From: Sipunculus nudus
Lineage: Eukaryota > Annelida > Sipuncula > Golfingiida > Sipunculidae
Length of the DNA stretch: 64,000 bases
Direction of reading: 5' to 3'
Assembly: GCA_026874595.1 (NCBI GenBank)
Contig: CM049314.1
Location: 33,984,229-34,048,228 of the forward strand
This document shows positions 53,371 through 64,000 of this stretch, piece after piece. A model generated the notes under the pieces. It saw nothing but the letters and a program-made list of their open reading frames with translations. It did not search any database and was not told the origin of the DNA. How positions within the stretch are numbered: position 1 is the stretch's first letter; each line of letters begins with the position of its first letter. The position numbers and the translations under genes were made by a program.

Positions 53371-53645
53371 GATACGTTTCCAACTTGACCCATGGCAATA
53401 TAAACGAATGACCATCCAGGACACGGCAATGAAACCCAAAAAACTGGGACCAGTGATTCGACAGTACATTACCACAAGGATAGACTAGTGACTTGAATGT
53501 CATTATAACGTGACCCATTGCATTATAAACGACTGACCACCCAGGACATGCCGGAGAAACACAGGTCAGTAAGAGAGACCAATGACGCCACCGTCCATTA
53601 CAAGGAGACCCGCTTGATTTGAACGAATGTCTACCAAGGGTATGC
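53370..53645 (+). repeat. Degenerate tandem units of about 105-125 bp
   Basis: Units centred on aaacgactgaccacccagga and gacgccaccgtccatta occur here. Related units lie at 62740-62880 and, more diverged, at 40840-41080, 51410-51640 and 61960-62200. Confidence 0.55.
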
Positions 53646-56600
53646 AGAAGAAAATAGATTAATCACAAGGGAATGATCTGGAACGGAAATATGTGGGACC
53701 GGCCTTAGTGTTCGCCAACTTGATCAAAGGACAGATTGTTATTTCACAGTTGTTCAAAATAACGCTGCTTGATTCACTTTTGCGAATTTGAAAAATTTTT
53801 TGAGACTTTCGAGAATTGTCATGAAGAGCGTAAAAAATATGAGTCATGGAATAAAGTCGAAAAAAGCGAAAACAAGGACAACGCCATAACGCTCAAGAAT
53901 GATGATCACAGCCTTGTAGGATATATACTTGCACACTTGTATATTACAAAAGCCAATGTACGGACCATTAACACCAAAGCAGTACACACCATCAAAGGTT
54001 CTTTTTTCTGCAGTATGTTACATCTCATGGTACAGAATTTGTTTACTGTACGGAGAGACCAAGGCAGTTGACAACAGGCGTAAAAATACTATACCACTTG
54101 GCATCAAAACAATAAAACTAGCAATTTGTTAAAGCATAGAGAAAATTTCGAGATGTTTTTCAAAAGGTGCAGACCCACATCAGTTCGACGAAACGAGCCT
54201 AACAACCTCCTATATCGATATGTCGTTGTTCTTTGTAATAGTGTCTTATAACAAGTAATCGAAAAATCTTTAAAGTTGTCCATCTAATGTATTTATGTAA
54301 TCTATCTCCCAATCTCTCCCGCTTTATCAAACACCTCGCTTTCTCTTTATATGCCTGCCTACCACATTGCATAGGTTACAAGATATATTTTCATTAAAAC
54401 TGCGCCTGGGAGGATTGTAGTTGCGGTTAAGTGATGAAGGTTCATGTATCATATTGCTTTGATTAAGCAAATAAGGTTAATACTCAGCTTCATTTCATAG
54501 TATAGCATTATTTATGTGGACTCTCAAAATTCTTGGTTTACTGCTGTCCGTATGATTCATAAACAAGTATCAGCTACAATATGGTCCTTTTACAGTGCCA
54601 TTAAGGGATCTTATTTATATTATAATATTCGTGCGAACGAGATAATTATCGCATGTATTCGAGATAATTATCACGTGCGAACGAGATGCAATCGCATGCG
54701 CAAGCCTTAAAAACTATCCAGAGGACTAGACCCCCGCCAAATGGGAATGAGAGAAATGTTTAATTTGGCTGATTTGCTAGCATGAGATGTTCGACAAAGT
54801 TCACCGAGAAAGCATATTAATCGAATCAGGCAAGAAGACTCAAAAGATACACATACTTTATTGATCAAAGGTGGATCCCAATTACGCCTTTTGAGATATT
54901 GTATAACATATGGAATATAGAAGTCAAACTTGAAAAACTCATTAAAAATATTAAATAATCACTGAGGTGTGCGAGACCCCTAATCACATAAGGAGAGCAA
55001 TAAAAACAGTAACTTCATTCATTAGGTTTGATTAGATTAAGTTTTTTAGATATCGCATTGCAAATGAAATGTAAAGTTTTGAATTTAAAAAAAATAGAAA
55101 TCATTCATGCTGTACAAGTTGTCTTTCAGCCACTTTTCTCCAAACTGCATATAGTGTGGTGATATTGATCTCTGTGATGTGAACCCCGCTGCATAGATGG
55201 TCGTTTGATGTCAGCCCATATAGCAGATGTAAAGTACGTTGCCAATACCCATAAAATGATCATCTAGGGGTTATTTGTGCAGGATTTTATACCAGCAATT
55301 ATTAATCCCTCGATGTGCGTTTTTCAAACTTAAATGTCACATATTATTTAAATCTGTTAGACCAATCTTCAGCTGTGTTCGGGATACACACCGACACACA
55401 CCCCAACAGAATTGGCCGAAAACAGTAAATAACCACTTCATACAGGCTTTATCAGAAAACCTAATTTGCTGCCAAAACAGAAAGTGTGTTGTATTAGTAA
55501 TGTATATTTGACCTTGTAATCGAATCTGAAACATGACAAAGATACCGAATGATTATCATTTTACTTGTGTTTGTAATATTTACCGATATCAGCCGCACAT
55601 TTAGTAACATAGTAATATTTATCGATTTCAACTGCACATACAGTAACAGAATAACATTTTATCGAAATCAGAATTTTACATGCAGGTGATGTAAGTATTA
55701 ATTACTGATGTTATAATATATATGATCTAGTGAAAAATATTTATTAAGGCACCTTGAACAATGGGTAGACTTCCGGAGTGCTTAAATCTTGTTTTTTATA
55801 GGCCTTAGAAAAATAGGTAACAGCAACCTTATTAAAGGGTCCCAAGAAGTTTTTGCAGAAAATCCCTAGATGCTAAATTAGAAGTTTCCACGTCAAACTT
55901 GTGTCCAACTGACTTATACGGTAATCAAATCATGTTCTTTGACATAGCTTACAGAATATAGCTCGCAGTGACCTTATTTTGGATGTCCAAGGAGACATTA
56001 CACTGACATCCCTTTACCTTAAGAAAGACATTTATAGATTCAACAGTTAAGATTTGTGTCTGACATTCTGGGTGCCCAATATTAGATTTCCTGCCCCCAG
56101 CTCGCAGAATAAAGGTCTCAGTGAACTATTTTCATGATTCAAAGGAGACTTGCTAAGGGCCTCCCTGGATGTAATATTAGAAGGTTAAAGGTCCAACAGT
56201 AGTTTCAGGTTTTCAAGGAGATTTGCTCAGACGCACCTGAGATAGTGTGTCACAGTAGCTCGTAGGGTAGGGGTTACCATGACCTAATTTCACGTTTGGC
56301 AAAGACATTCCTAGATATTATGTTAGAAATTTCTACATCTAACGGATACAATTTTTGCCCTGCCTGACTTACTGGATGAACCTACCTGAATACTGTGTTA
56401 TACGATTCTAGGCCTAATGGGACTTTCGAGTCCTCCTGGGTTTCAGGATGCATAAATCATGTTTTCCTTTAGCTTGCAGAAATTACGTCACGGTGCCCTT
56501 ATTTAATGCTTCCAAGGACATTTATTCAAGACCTCCCTGAATGTCACATTAGACATTGATACATTTTGTCCCCTGTCTGGCTCTTTGGGTGCTCAAAATC

Positions 56601-58921
56601 ATGTTTTATGCCAGTAGCTGACAGAATATAGGTTATATGACCTATTTTCAGGTTTCCCGAGGAGATTTTCTGGGAACTCATTGGATGTACAGTTAGAAGA
56701 TTTTAGGTCTAAAAGATACAATTTGTGCCTTGTTTGACTGTCTGGGTGTAAAATTCATGTTTTTAGCCAGTCACTTGCATAATACATGTCACCATGACAT
56801 AATTTTGTTTCCACTGATGTGATCACGTCCATACTGCTGTAATTTAAAAGCCACCTAGAAACACGTTTAATGTTTAACAAATGATAGTGGAAACAACCTC
56901 AGTAACACCATCCGCCTGGTAACTGAATGAATTCACTTCAGAGAGACAGACACATTTCTGTTATTTTTTAAGTCTAACATACACGAGTAAATTAGATTGA
57001 AAATAAGGTGGCAACAACAGTCTTGTTCAACTCAAAAACTATATCAATGATCAACAAGTATACTGTATTTCAGTACATTGCCTGCGAAAGGCAACATTAG
57101 CACGTGTACAGAAGTCGCACACGTAACATAAAAGCCGTCATGAGTGAGCGAACACGGCTGCGTAATAACCAAGTATGTATATCTATCAGACGGAATAATT
57201 TAGAGCACCAAGGGTGCACTAAATTACATGCCTTTATATCATCATCCTAGGTGTCATGTTGCGCTGGTTTCCTCAACTTTGAATGATTAATCTCCGGTCA
57301 CACACAAAAAACGCACAGATTAATCTTTTACTCGAATAACCATTATGAATTAGCCAAATCAGAGAGGCAGTATCAAAGAATTAAACACTCCTTGCGTTAT
57401 ATCCTATTTCGGCCAATGTAAGTTAAGGAGTCCGTCGATTATTTTTTTTTTTTAATTTAGGGCTCACAGATGGCTAAAAATATTCATGGATTGTTAAGAA
57501 TGGAAACTCCCTCAGATTGGTCCAATACTTGTTTTCTTAAATATAAGATCTATACTACTGCAGTACAACTATTTTTACGTTTACGATCCACCTGAATCAG
57601 CCACAAGTTCTCTCTCTCTCTCTCTCACACACACGAACACACACAAGGTGGCATCCCAAAAGTAACTAAGTTAATCGGAAACCTACATGTGAAACCCTTG
57701 TCTCTTTCGATATGTTGCAGGAAAGTAGAAAATGTGTTTAGAGGTACCGTTTACGCGATAGAAAGATAAGGCCTATGATATACTTCAAAGTAAAAGGTCG
57801 AATTGCTTGCAATTTAAATCAACCTCCCTATAATACGCTATTTAATATGAACAACAAGCTAGGGCCAGTCTCTGAGCGACTGAACAGCCAACTTAAAGAA
57901 TCACTAACGGTGTCCATAACTAGACATTCCTCTCTACATAGATTAGTGGGGATTATGCCTCGGATTAGACATCAAATAAATTGAAATAGTATCGCTCTAT
58001 CTGGACGTGCTATGCATGTTTGTACACTTTCGGAAAAGATGACACAAACAGACACACGAAGCTTTATTATGGGAAATACGATTGAAAAACGGAATTCTAG
58101 TCACATGAGTTGGCCTGAGTTGAATCGTGTGAAAGGAAAGAATGCATTTTCTTATAGAAGTCAAATGTAAATCAAATGGAAGTTAAAGAAACTAACGACC
58201 CATTGTAGTGTCTGAAGGCACCAAATATTAAGATAGTAAGCAAAATATTCTCAAATGGTCATTTTGACACCCTGGGTAGGCAATAATCTGTCTGTGTTGA
58301 GAGTTTTAGGGCGAGGGTAACGCCTCAGTCCGCAAATAATACCAGAGTTTTACCCCCCCCCCCCCCATCCCACCCCAAACTTTCGAGCCTGGCAGCGGAA
58401 ATATCAATGGGGAAATAGAACTATTTCTCATCAGACCGTCATCAGATAAAAAGGTTATTCGAATTTAAAATAAACTAACTGTAATATGTGTTTATTTTTT
58501 TTTTCAGGTCTAGAGATCTTGGGTGCAAAGCTTAGGCAGTCATTGTTGATCATGTTCTGCCTATTTTATTTATTTATTTTCATCATGAATTACTTCGTTA
58601 TTAATCAAAATACTTGTTTCGGAAGCTCAAACACCATTATGTCAGCTAAATGGACGGATATGGCCTATATAGCGCCAAAATTAGATCACGATACCTGAAA
58701 TGATACCTGAATCTATCTCTTTACAGTTTACACATTTTAAATAACGGTATCGAAGGTAGACCAACTGCTTAAGCATTACATAACAAAGCTTATTCCTCGT
58801 GAAAGTCAGACAAGCTGATAATATAATGAAACCTTTTTCCCATACAGTTCCCAGCCCAGCAGATACTTTCCAGTACAGTAAATTGACACTTCTAATAGCA
58901 TGTCATATACTTAAACTATTG

Positions 58922-59490
58922 ACCAATAGGCCATGACGCTCATCTGAATTCAAGGAATGTTGAACAATCAGCAAAATGACTGCCAGAGTGCAAACAAATC
59001 ATGAATTTTGTGAAGAGTCCTTAGAAATGGGTTTCAGATGGCTTTTGGACGGATGACAACTTCATTTGAAGGTCTCATAAATAGAAAGAAAAATGCGTAA
59101 AATTTGAAAAAAAAATACAGGTAGTGCCACCAGTTTGCAGGAACTGATGAAACACTCCATGATCAATATATATATATCCGAATTCATTGCTATCAAGGTA
59201 TAAGTTATTCAGATACTGGTGCTTTTGTTTGTATCAAATTTTTAATTATTCTTGGGGGTATTTACGAGCCCTATAGCTCGAAGAATATGGGTAACAGAGA
59301 TCTAATTTCAGGTTTCCAAGGAGATTTTTTATGAACCTCCCAGGATGTCAAGTTACAAGATTCTAGGTCCAGCAGTTACAGTTTGTGCCCTGTTAACGGA
59401 CGGCCGTCCGGCCGGACGGCCGGACGGACGACGGACAAAGAGTGATCGCTATACCTCAGATGACTTACAGTCAGCTGAGCTTAAAATTAT
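58922..59490 (+). repeat. Family A dispersed repeat, plus orientation
   Basis: It starts with aggccatgacgctcatctga, passes through ccaccagtttgcaggaactg and ends in a perfect GGCCGTCCGGCCGGACGGCC palindrome, then agtgatcgctat and cagtcagctgagct. Confidence 0.7.
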
Positions 59491-61049
59491 ATGATATACA
59501 AAATGCAAGTAATGCAGTGGGCATTTCCCCATCGCTATGCTTTCTCTTTCCTGGTTCTAATTTGCTGGTATGCATGTATTCATGACAGATATAGACTTGA
59601 TATTCACGGAACCGTGACAGAAACAAGACATTTGGGATTGTAGTATACCAGCTTCAAAAACGAGCCAACGGGGACATAGCCTGATACTTTCATTAAAAAA
59701 ACTATAAAACTGTTATATTTTAGGATATTTTTATCATGGGCGCAATTTGGTGGGGGATGTCTCCTTTTTTATCGGGGGAAATGCTGTTTAATTACGTTTA
59801 GCCCTTGATGCATAGCTGATATTTACTATGTATTGTATTACTTTTTATAATATTATGTTATTAGTATACCCATGCACAATATGCACAATATGCACAATAT
59901 TTATTTAATATATGACAGCGTTTTCTGTTCTACTTAACTTGAGACGGACTCGAACTGAATTCTGGAGTCCTTACCTCCGAGTCTAAGTACAAGCCCGTGT
60001 CCAGGACCCTCGAGTCCAGGTACGAGTCCTTAAAAAAAGTGGTCTCGAGTCCGGACTAGAGTCCTACATCACTTATATTGAGAAAATGTGTGTGAAGGTG
60101 TGTGTGGAGGCTGTGTATGGCATACTCCTCTGCAAGTGCCCATGTGTTGCTGTGTATGTGTGAGGGGGGATTCGTAGTCCCTATTTACCCCCCCACCCCG
60201 TCCCCCCGCGGGGGTGGGGACCCTGTTTACCACATTGCAAAAGGGTAGGTCCGCCCCGGATTTTAGTGTATATATGTGCTCTCTTAATTTTAATGAAAAA
60301 CTGCGAGATGAATACAACAAAATAACGAACAGAACCACGAATGTAATAAGACCTTGTAGTGTACGTTGAATATGTGTTTGAGAGTGCATAAAAGCATTCT
60401 CATGTTTTTTAATTGGATGAAAATATTTTGTCCTTTTGAAATCTTCTGAAACACACTGTATACACAACTGAACACAACGAGCATCCGTCAGATGCAAGCA
60501 TTACCAAGTAATAAATGATGAACCGAGGCCCGTTACCAAGTGAACTGACCACGAAAGGGTGACTCGCCGCCAATGGCCTTTCACAGAAAAACACATACAC
60601 CTAGGACAAATCCCATCCTTAACTGACCGTCAGCAGATATAAAGGTTATCCCATATTAACATAAACCATCTAGTGTATATAATTATTTACTTTCAGGCAC
60701 AGATATACAGCGTGCAGAGCTGAAGCCATGATCGTTGGCAATTTTGCTGCCTATTTTTATTTACTTTTTTCTAATTTATTACTTTGTAATCAATCGAAAT
60801 ATTGGTTCAGGAACACCATTATGACAGCCAGATACATGTATTGGTCTGACCTATAAATATAACGCCAAAACATGATCATATTATTTGAAATATACCTGAA
60901 TATAAAAACGCTTTACATATTATAGGTTCAAATAATGTGATCGAAGGTAGACCTTCTACTAAGTCGAATATTCCAAACGTGATCGACAAGCTTATCCTAA
61001 GTAAAATCAGCTGAGTTTATAATAATATAAGGAAATTTCAAGATAAAGG

Positions 61050-61368
61050 TGGTTAAGGTAAAGGTCGGGGTTTATAGTCACCGACGATGTCAGTCTCATT
61101 CGACTTTACAGTTTGCCTTCCTGGTCTTTCGGGCCTGTTCCTTCTTGTACCCTTTTCCTGGCTCCCTGGGGAGCATACAACCCAAGCAACCATATCAGGC
61201 ACTATAAGGTTATTTCGTTCTACATTTGGCTTCCTCGGATGACCAGTATCCATACATTCCTGGGTCGAGATAGCGCACCCCTTTGGTAAAGACTTTTCCC
61301 AGGAGTCTTAACGCAGATGGCGGTCAGATTCCGGTTACAAGTCCCGCGCCCTTAACCATTAGATAACA
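61050..61368 (-). mobile_element. tRNA-derived SINE (family 2), minus strand
   Basis: The reverse complement begins with TAATGGTTAAGGGCGCGGGA, a box A-like sequence in a tRNA-type head, then GTAACCGGAATCTG at box-B spacing. A non-tRNA body containing ccaggaatgtatggatactg follows. Head and body are unlike SINE family 1. Only one copy was noticed in the window, so the 3' boundary is approximate. Confidence 0.65.
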
Positions 61369-62274
61369 AAGATAACAATTTCCTATATAATACTTCCTGG
61401 TGCATTGACTTGACACTTGTATACCATGTCATACAAATATATGGTGAATGCAAAATGAAAGTAACATTTACCCATTGACAGGCTTTCTCTTTTCTGGTAT
61501 TAGTGAGCCAATACATTTCTATTCTTCTGACAGATACACACATGCACGGAACCGTGATAAATCATGACACTAAGGACTGTAGATTATCAGCTACCAAAAA
61601 CACGAGAAAATAGGGGCAAAGCCTGATACATTCAATGACAAGTCATCAAAGACCCATAAAACTGATATATTTTAATGTATAATTGTGCACTGATAATTTT
61701 AATAAATAAACCGCGACGTGATTAATACAAAATAAGCAACAGAACCACGAATATGTGAAAAACGTATGTTGCAGGACTATTATACCTTTTATATTTACAT
61801 AATGTCATTCTAATGTTCTTTAATTGAAGGTCGATATTTTGTCTTGTCATACTCTCCTACAATACAGAAAATACTCAACTAACCACTACGAGCATCCGAG
61901 AGATACAAGTATAACCAAGTGAGGAGGCTTGATAAATCAAGGTCCGTTACCAAGTGACCAGAACTCACAAAGGTGACTCACCACCTAGGACATCCCGTGG
62001 AAACGCGAAAATCTGGGACAGATGACTCGACGGTACATTAAACCATAAACAGATCAATAAAGAGGAAGGGTAGCCACATTGTTTCAAGAAATGACCATCA
62101 AGCACATCTTGGAAAAAAATAAAAACCTCGAAAGGACAAATGTCTCTATTGTCTACGAACATGTGACCCAACTCAGTATGGACGACTGACCACCCAGGAC
62201 ATAATAATTATTATAATAATGGATTATAATTGTAAAAATTAGAGTTTGATAAGCTCTTTCTCCTTTTGCAATAT

Positions 62275-62715
62275 CAAAGTACCTGATGTAGGTATGTCTT
62301 GAACTGACTCACATTTCTTGACTTATTTACGGTTTAAAGCCAGTGTGTTCCACATATTTGGAGCCACCATAGAGAATACTCTGATTCCTTGGTCTTGAGG
62401 TTTGTTTAAGGTATTGCAAGCCTTAGGCAGGCTTGACTTGAACGGAGGTTTCTACTTGGTGTGCTTCTCAGGCAACTCAGATATACAGCAAGGCGCAAGC
62501 TCTTTCAGTGCCTTGAAGACCATTTAGGAGAATCCTGAATTTATCCACTGTCTCACAACAGCCAGTGTAGTTGAGGTATGCAGTTATGGCCTTGGAATGT
62601 GTAGAACAGAGCTTGATGCATTATTCTGAACGAAATTCATTTTTTGAATAAGGTCGTTTAGGAGATGTGCAAGTAATGAACTGCAGCAATCCAGCCGGAC
62701 AAAACATAAATAAGT
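62275..62715 (-). mobile_element. Decayed LINE reverse transcriptase C-terminal tail (copy 3)
   Basis: The minus strand reads LDCCSSLLAHLLNDLIQKMN, FVQNNASSSVLHIPRP, then after frameshifts FKALKELAPCCISELPEKHT and VFSMVAPNMWNTLALNR. These match, in order, the LDYCNSLL, QNNAAR, FK-x-L-x-x-L-x-P-x-Y and FS-x-x-AP-x-xWN landmarks of non-LTR reverse transcriptases. It is the best preserved of the three copies but still frame-broken and truncated. Confidence 0.75.
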
Positions 62716-62974
62716 AGGATATACCAATGATACATAATCACGTGACCCATTGCAATATAATCGACTGACCACCCAGGACATGCCGGAGAAACACAGGTCA
62801 CTAAGACAGACCAATGACGCCACCGTCCATTACCAAGAGACCCAGCTTTATATGAACGAATGTCTACTAAGGATATGCAGAAAAAAATATATTAATCACA
62901 AGGGAACGCTATATCTGGAACGGAAATATGTGGGCCGGGCCTTAGTGTTTACCAGCTTAATCAAAGGACTGTAA

Positions 62975-64000
62975 TTTTCACAGTTGTTCTAAATAGCGCT
63001 GCTTGACTCACTTTTGCGAATATAGAAAAATATCTGAGACTTTCGAGAATAAGAGCGTAACAAAATTTTGAGTAAAGGAATCAAGTCAAAAAGAGCGAAA
63101 ACAAGGTCAACGCCATAACGCTCAAGAAGGACGATCACAGCCATGTAGGATGTATACTTGCACACTTGTATATTACAAAAGCCAATGTACGGACCTTTAA
63201 CACAAAAAGCAGTACACATCTTCAAGGGTTTTTTTCTGCAATGTGTTACATCCCATGGTACAGAATTTGTTAACTGCTCGGAGAGACAAGGCAGTTGACA
63301 ACAGGCGTAAAAATACTATCCCTTCGAACACCATTTGGCATCCGAACAATAAAACGAGCGATTTGTTAGAGCATAAAGAAAATTCCGACTTGCTTTTCAA
63401 AAGGTGCAGACCCACCCCAGTTCGACGAAACCGGCCTAACAACCTCCTATATCGATATGTCGTTGTTCTTTGTAATAGTGTTAAAAAAACTTTGTAAAAA
63501 ACTATCAAGTGCAAACGAGATGCAATCGCGTGCGCAAGCCTTAAAAACTAGTAAATGTCCCGAGGACTGGATCCCCCGCCAAATGGGAATGTGATAAATG
63601 TGTAATATGGCTGATTTAATAGCAAGAGAAGTTAGACAAAGTGAACAGAGAATGCATTCAAAACGATTCAGGCGAATGGACTAAATGATACACATACTTA
63701 TTGATTAGAGGGTGATCCAAATAACACCTTTTGAGATACTGCATCATATATGGAGTATAATTTAAATTTGAAAAACTCATTAAAAAATATTAAAATCATT
63801 GAAGTTTCCGAGAATCCTTAAGTTTAACAAATTGAAGTAACGTTTAATGAAGATGAACCAATATGTTTGTTCACAGGGATACACTTTTAAATGAGGCTAA
63901 TTTTGTGATCCTATGATAAATTTTGTTTACCAGCTTTAAAAACTCAGAGGAGTAAGCCATTATTTCAAGTTGATTAAAAACTCAGAGGAGTCTGCCATTA
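62975..64000. other. Right edge: duplicated unannotated sequence
   Basis: Positions 62990-63830 align by eye with 53740-54980 but encode no recognised protein. Frames of 78-105 codons on both strands are shadows of each other. From about 63830 to the edge nothing is recognised apart from two aaaactcagaggagt repeats at about 63937 and 63975. Confidence 0.4.

Larger units (their letters stand above)
42710..54980 (+). repeat. Segmental duplication unit 2 (with insertions)
   Basis: The shared blocks with unit 3 include tagctcgtagggtaagggtt (45070), cgtcatgagtgagcgactac (46515), gccaaatcagagaggtcttg (46730), acatagagtggtgggagaat (47955), atgacacttgggattgtagt (49035), gggcatccgccagtgaggag (51360), a LINE tail (52975) and gagatgcaatcgcatgcgca (54684). 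A SINE and about 1.5 kb of unique sequence (43.27-44.8 kb) interrupt it. No intact gene was recognised. Confidence 0.7.
55548..63830 (+). repeat. Segmental duplication unit 3
   Basis: It repeats the block order of unit 2: the tatcgat array (55575), tagctcgtagggtaggggtt (56259), cgtcatgagtgagcgaacac (57138), gccaaatcagagaggcagta (57353), a CA tract (57600), the conserved block at about 59510-59710 and again at 61400-61690, gagcatccgagag (61889), a LINE tail (62275) and gagatgcaatcgcgtgcgca (63518). The central part (58.4-58.9 and 60.6-61.0 kb) is itself doubled. No intact gene was found. Confidence 0.7.

Overview
Organism and overall character. The window is AT-rich animal genomic DNA with intron-split genes, long (TA)n tracts, tRNA-derived SINEs and decayed LINE fragments. 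No bacterial or phage gene organisation is visible. The repeat style (dispersed elements ending in motifs such as CAGTCAGCTGAGCT, and 'ccgtcatt' minisatellites) together with the MAM/TSP1 gene suggests a marine invertebrate, most likely a bivalve mollusc. The phylum is an inference from repeat style, not proven. Region 1 (about 1.2-35.4 kb, minus strand). One large gene, of which 23 exons can be traced by splice sites and reading phase. Its product is a secreted or extracellular modular protein. In N-to-C order the modules are: a 22-nt microexon, one thrombospondin type-1 repeat (TSP1), a MAM domain split over three exons, a short Thr/Pro-rich linker, two TSP1 repeats, a second three-exon MAM domain, and a run of twelve consecutive TSP1 repeats. 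Each TSP1 is exactly one exon. Except for the 5' side of the microexon, every traced intron is phase 1 and every exon length is a multiple of three, so any module can be gained, lost or skipped without a frameshift. Neither the signal-peptide exon (expected above 35.4 kb) nor the 3' end (expected below 1.2 kb) was found. The traced exons total 3,283 nt, about 1,094 codons. Introns of this gene. They hold (TA)n microsatellites (several abutting splice sites), a cluster of dispersed repeats at 17.6-20.2 kb, a tRNA-derived SINE at 20.4-20.7 kb, a decayed minus-strand LINE reverse-transcriptase fragment at 27.5-27.85 kb, and local tandem duplications. Region 2 (about 35.4-64 kb). No protein-coding gene could be supported. 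It is built of repeats: a 475-bp tandem duplication at 36.2-37.2 kb, then a multi-kilobase segment present in about three diverged, roughly tandem copies (about 38.5-41.8, 42.7-55.0 and 55.5-63.8 kb). Each copy carries the same ordered modules: dispersed hairpin-ended elements, a CA-rich tract, a conserved exon-like block, and decayed LINE reverse-transcriptase tails in minus orientation. Two tRNA-derived SINEs lie at 42.8-43.2 and 61.05-61.4 kb. How it fits together. The single supported gene is an exon-cassette extracellular protein of adhesion, matrix or recognition type. The rest is intron and repeat landscape. The most interesting features are the perfectly symmetrical exon architecture, in-frame alternative acceptors in the second MAM domain, degenerate TSP1 copies, and splice acceptors whose pyrimidine tract has been replaced by (TA)n.
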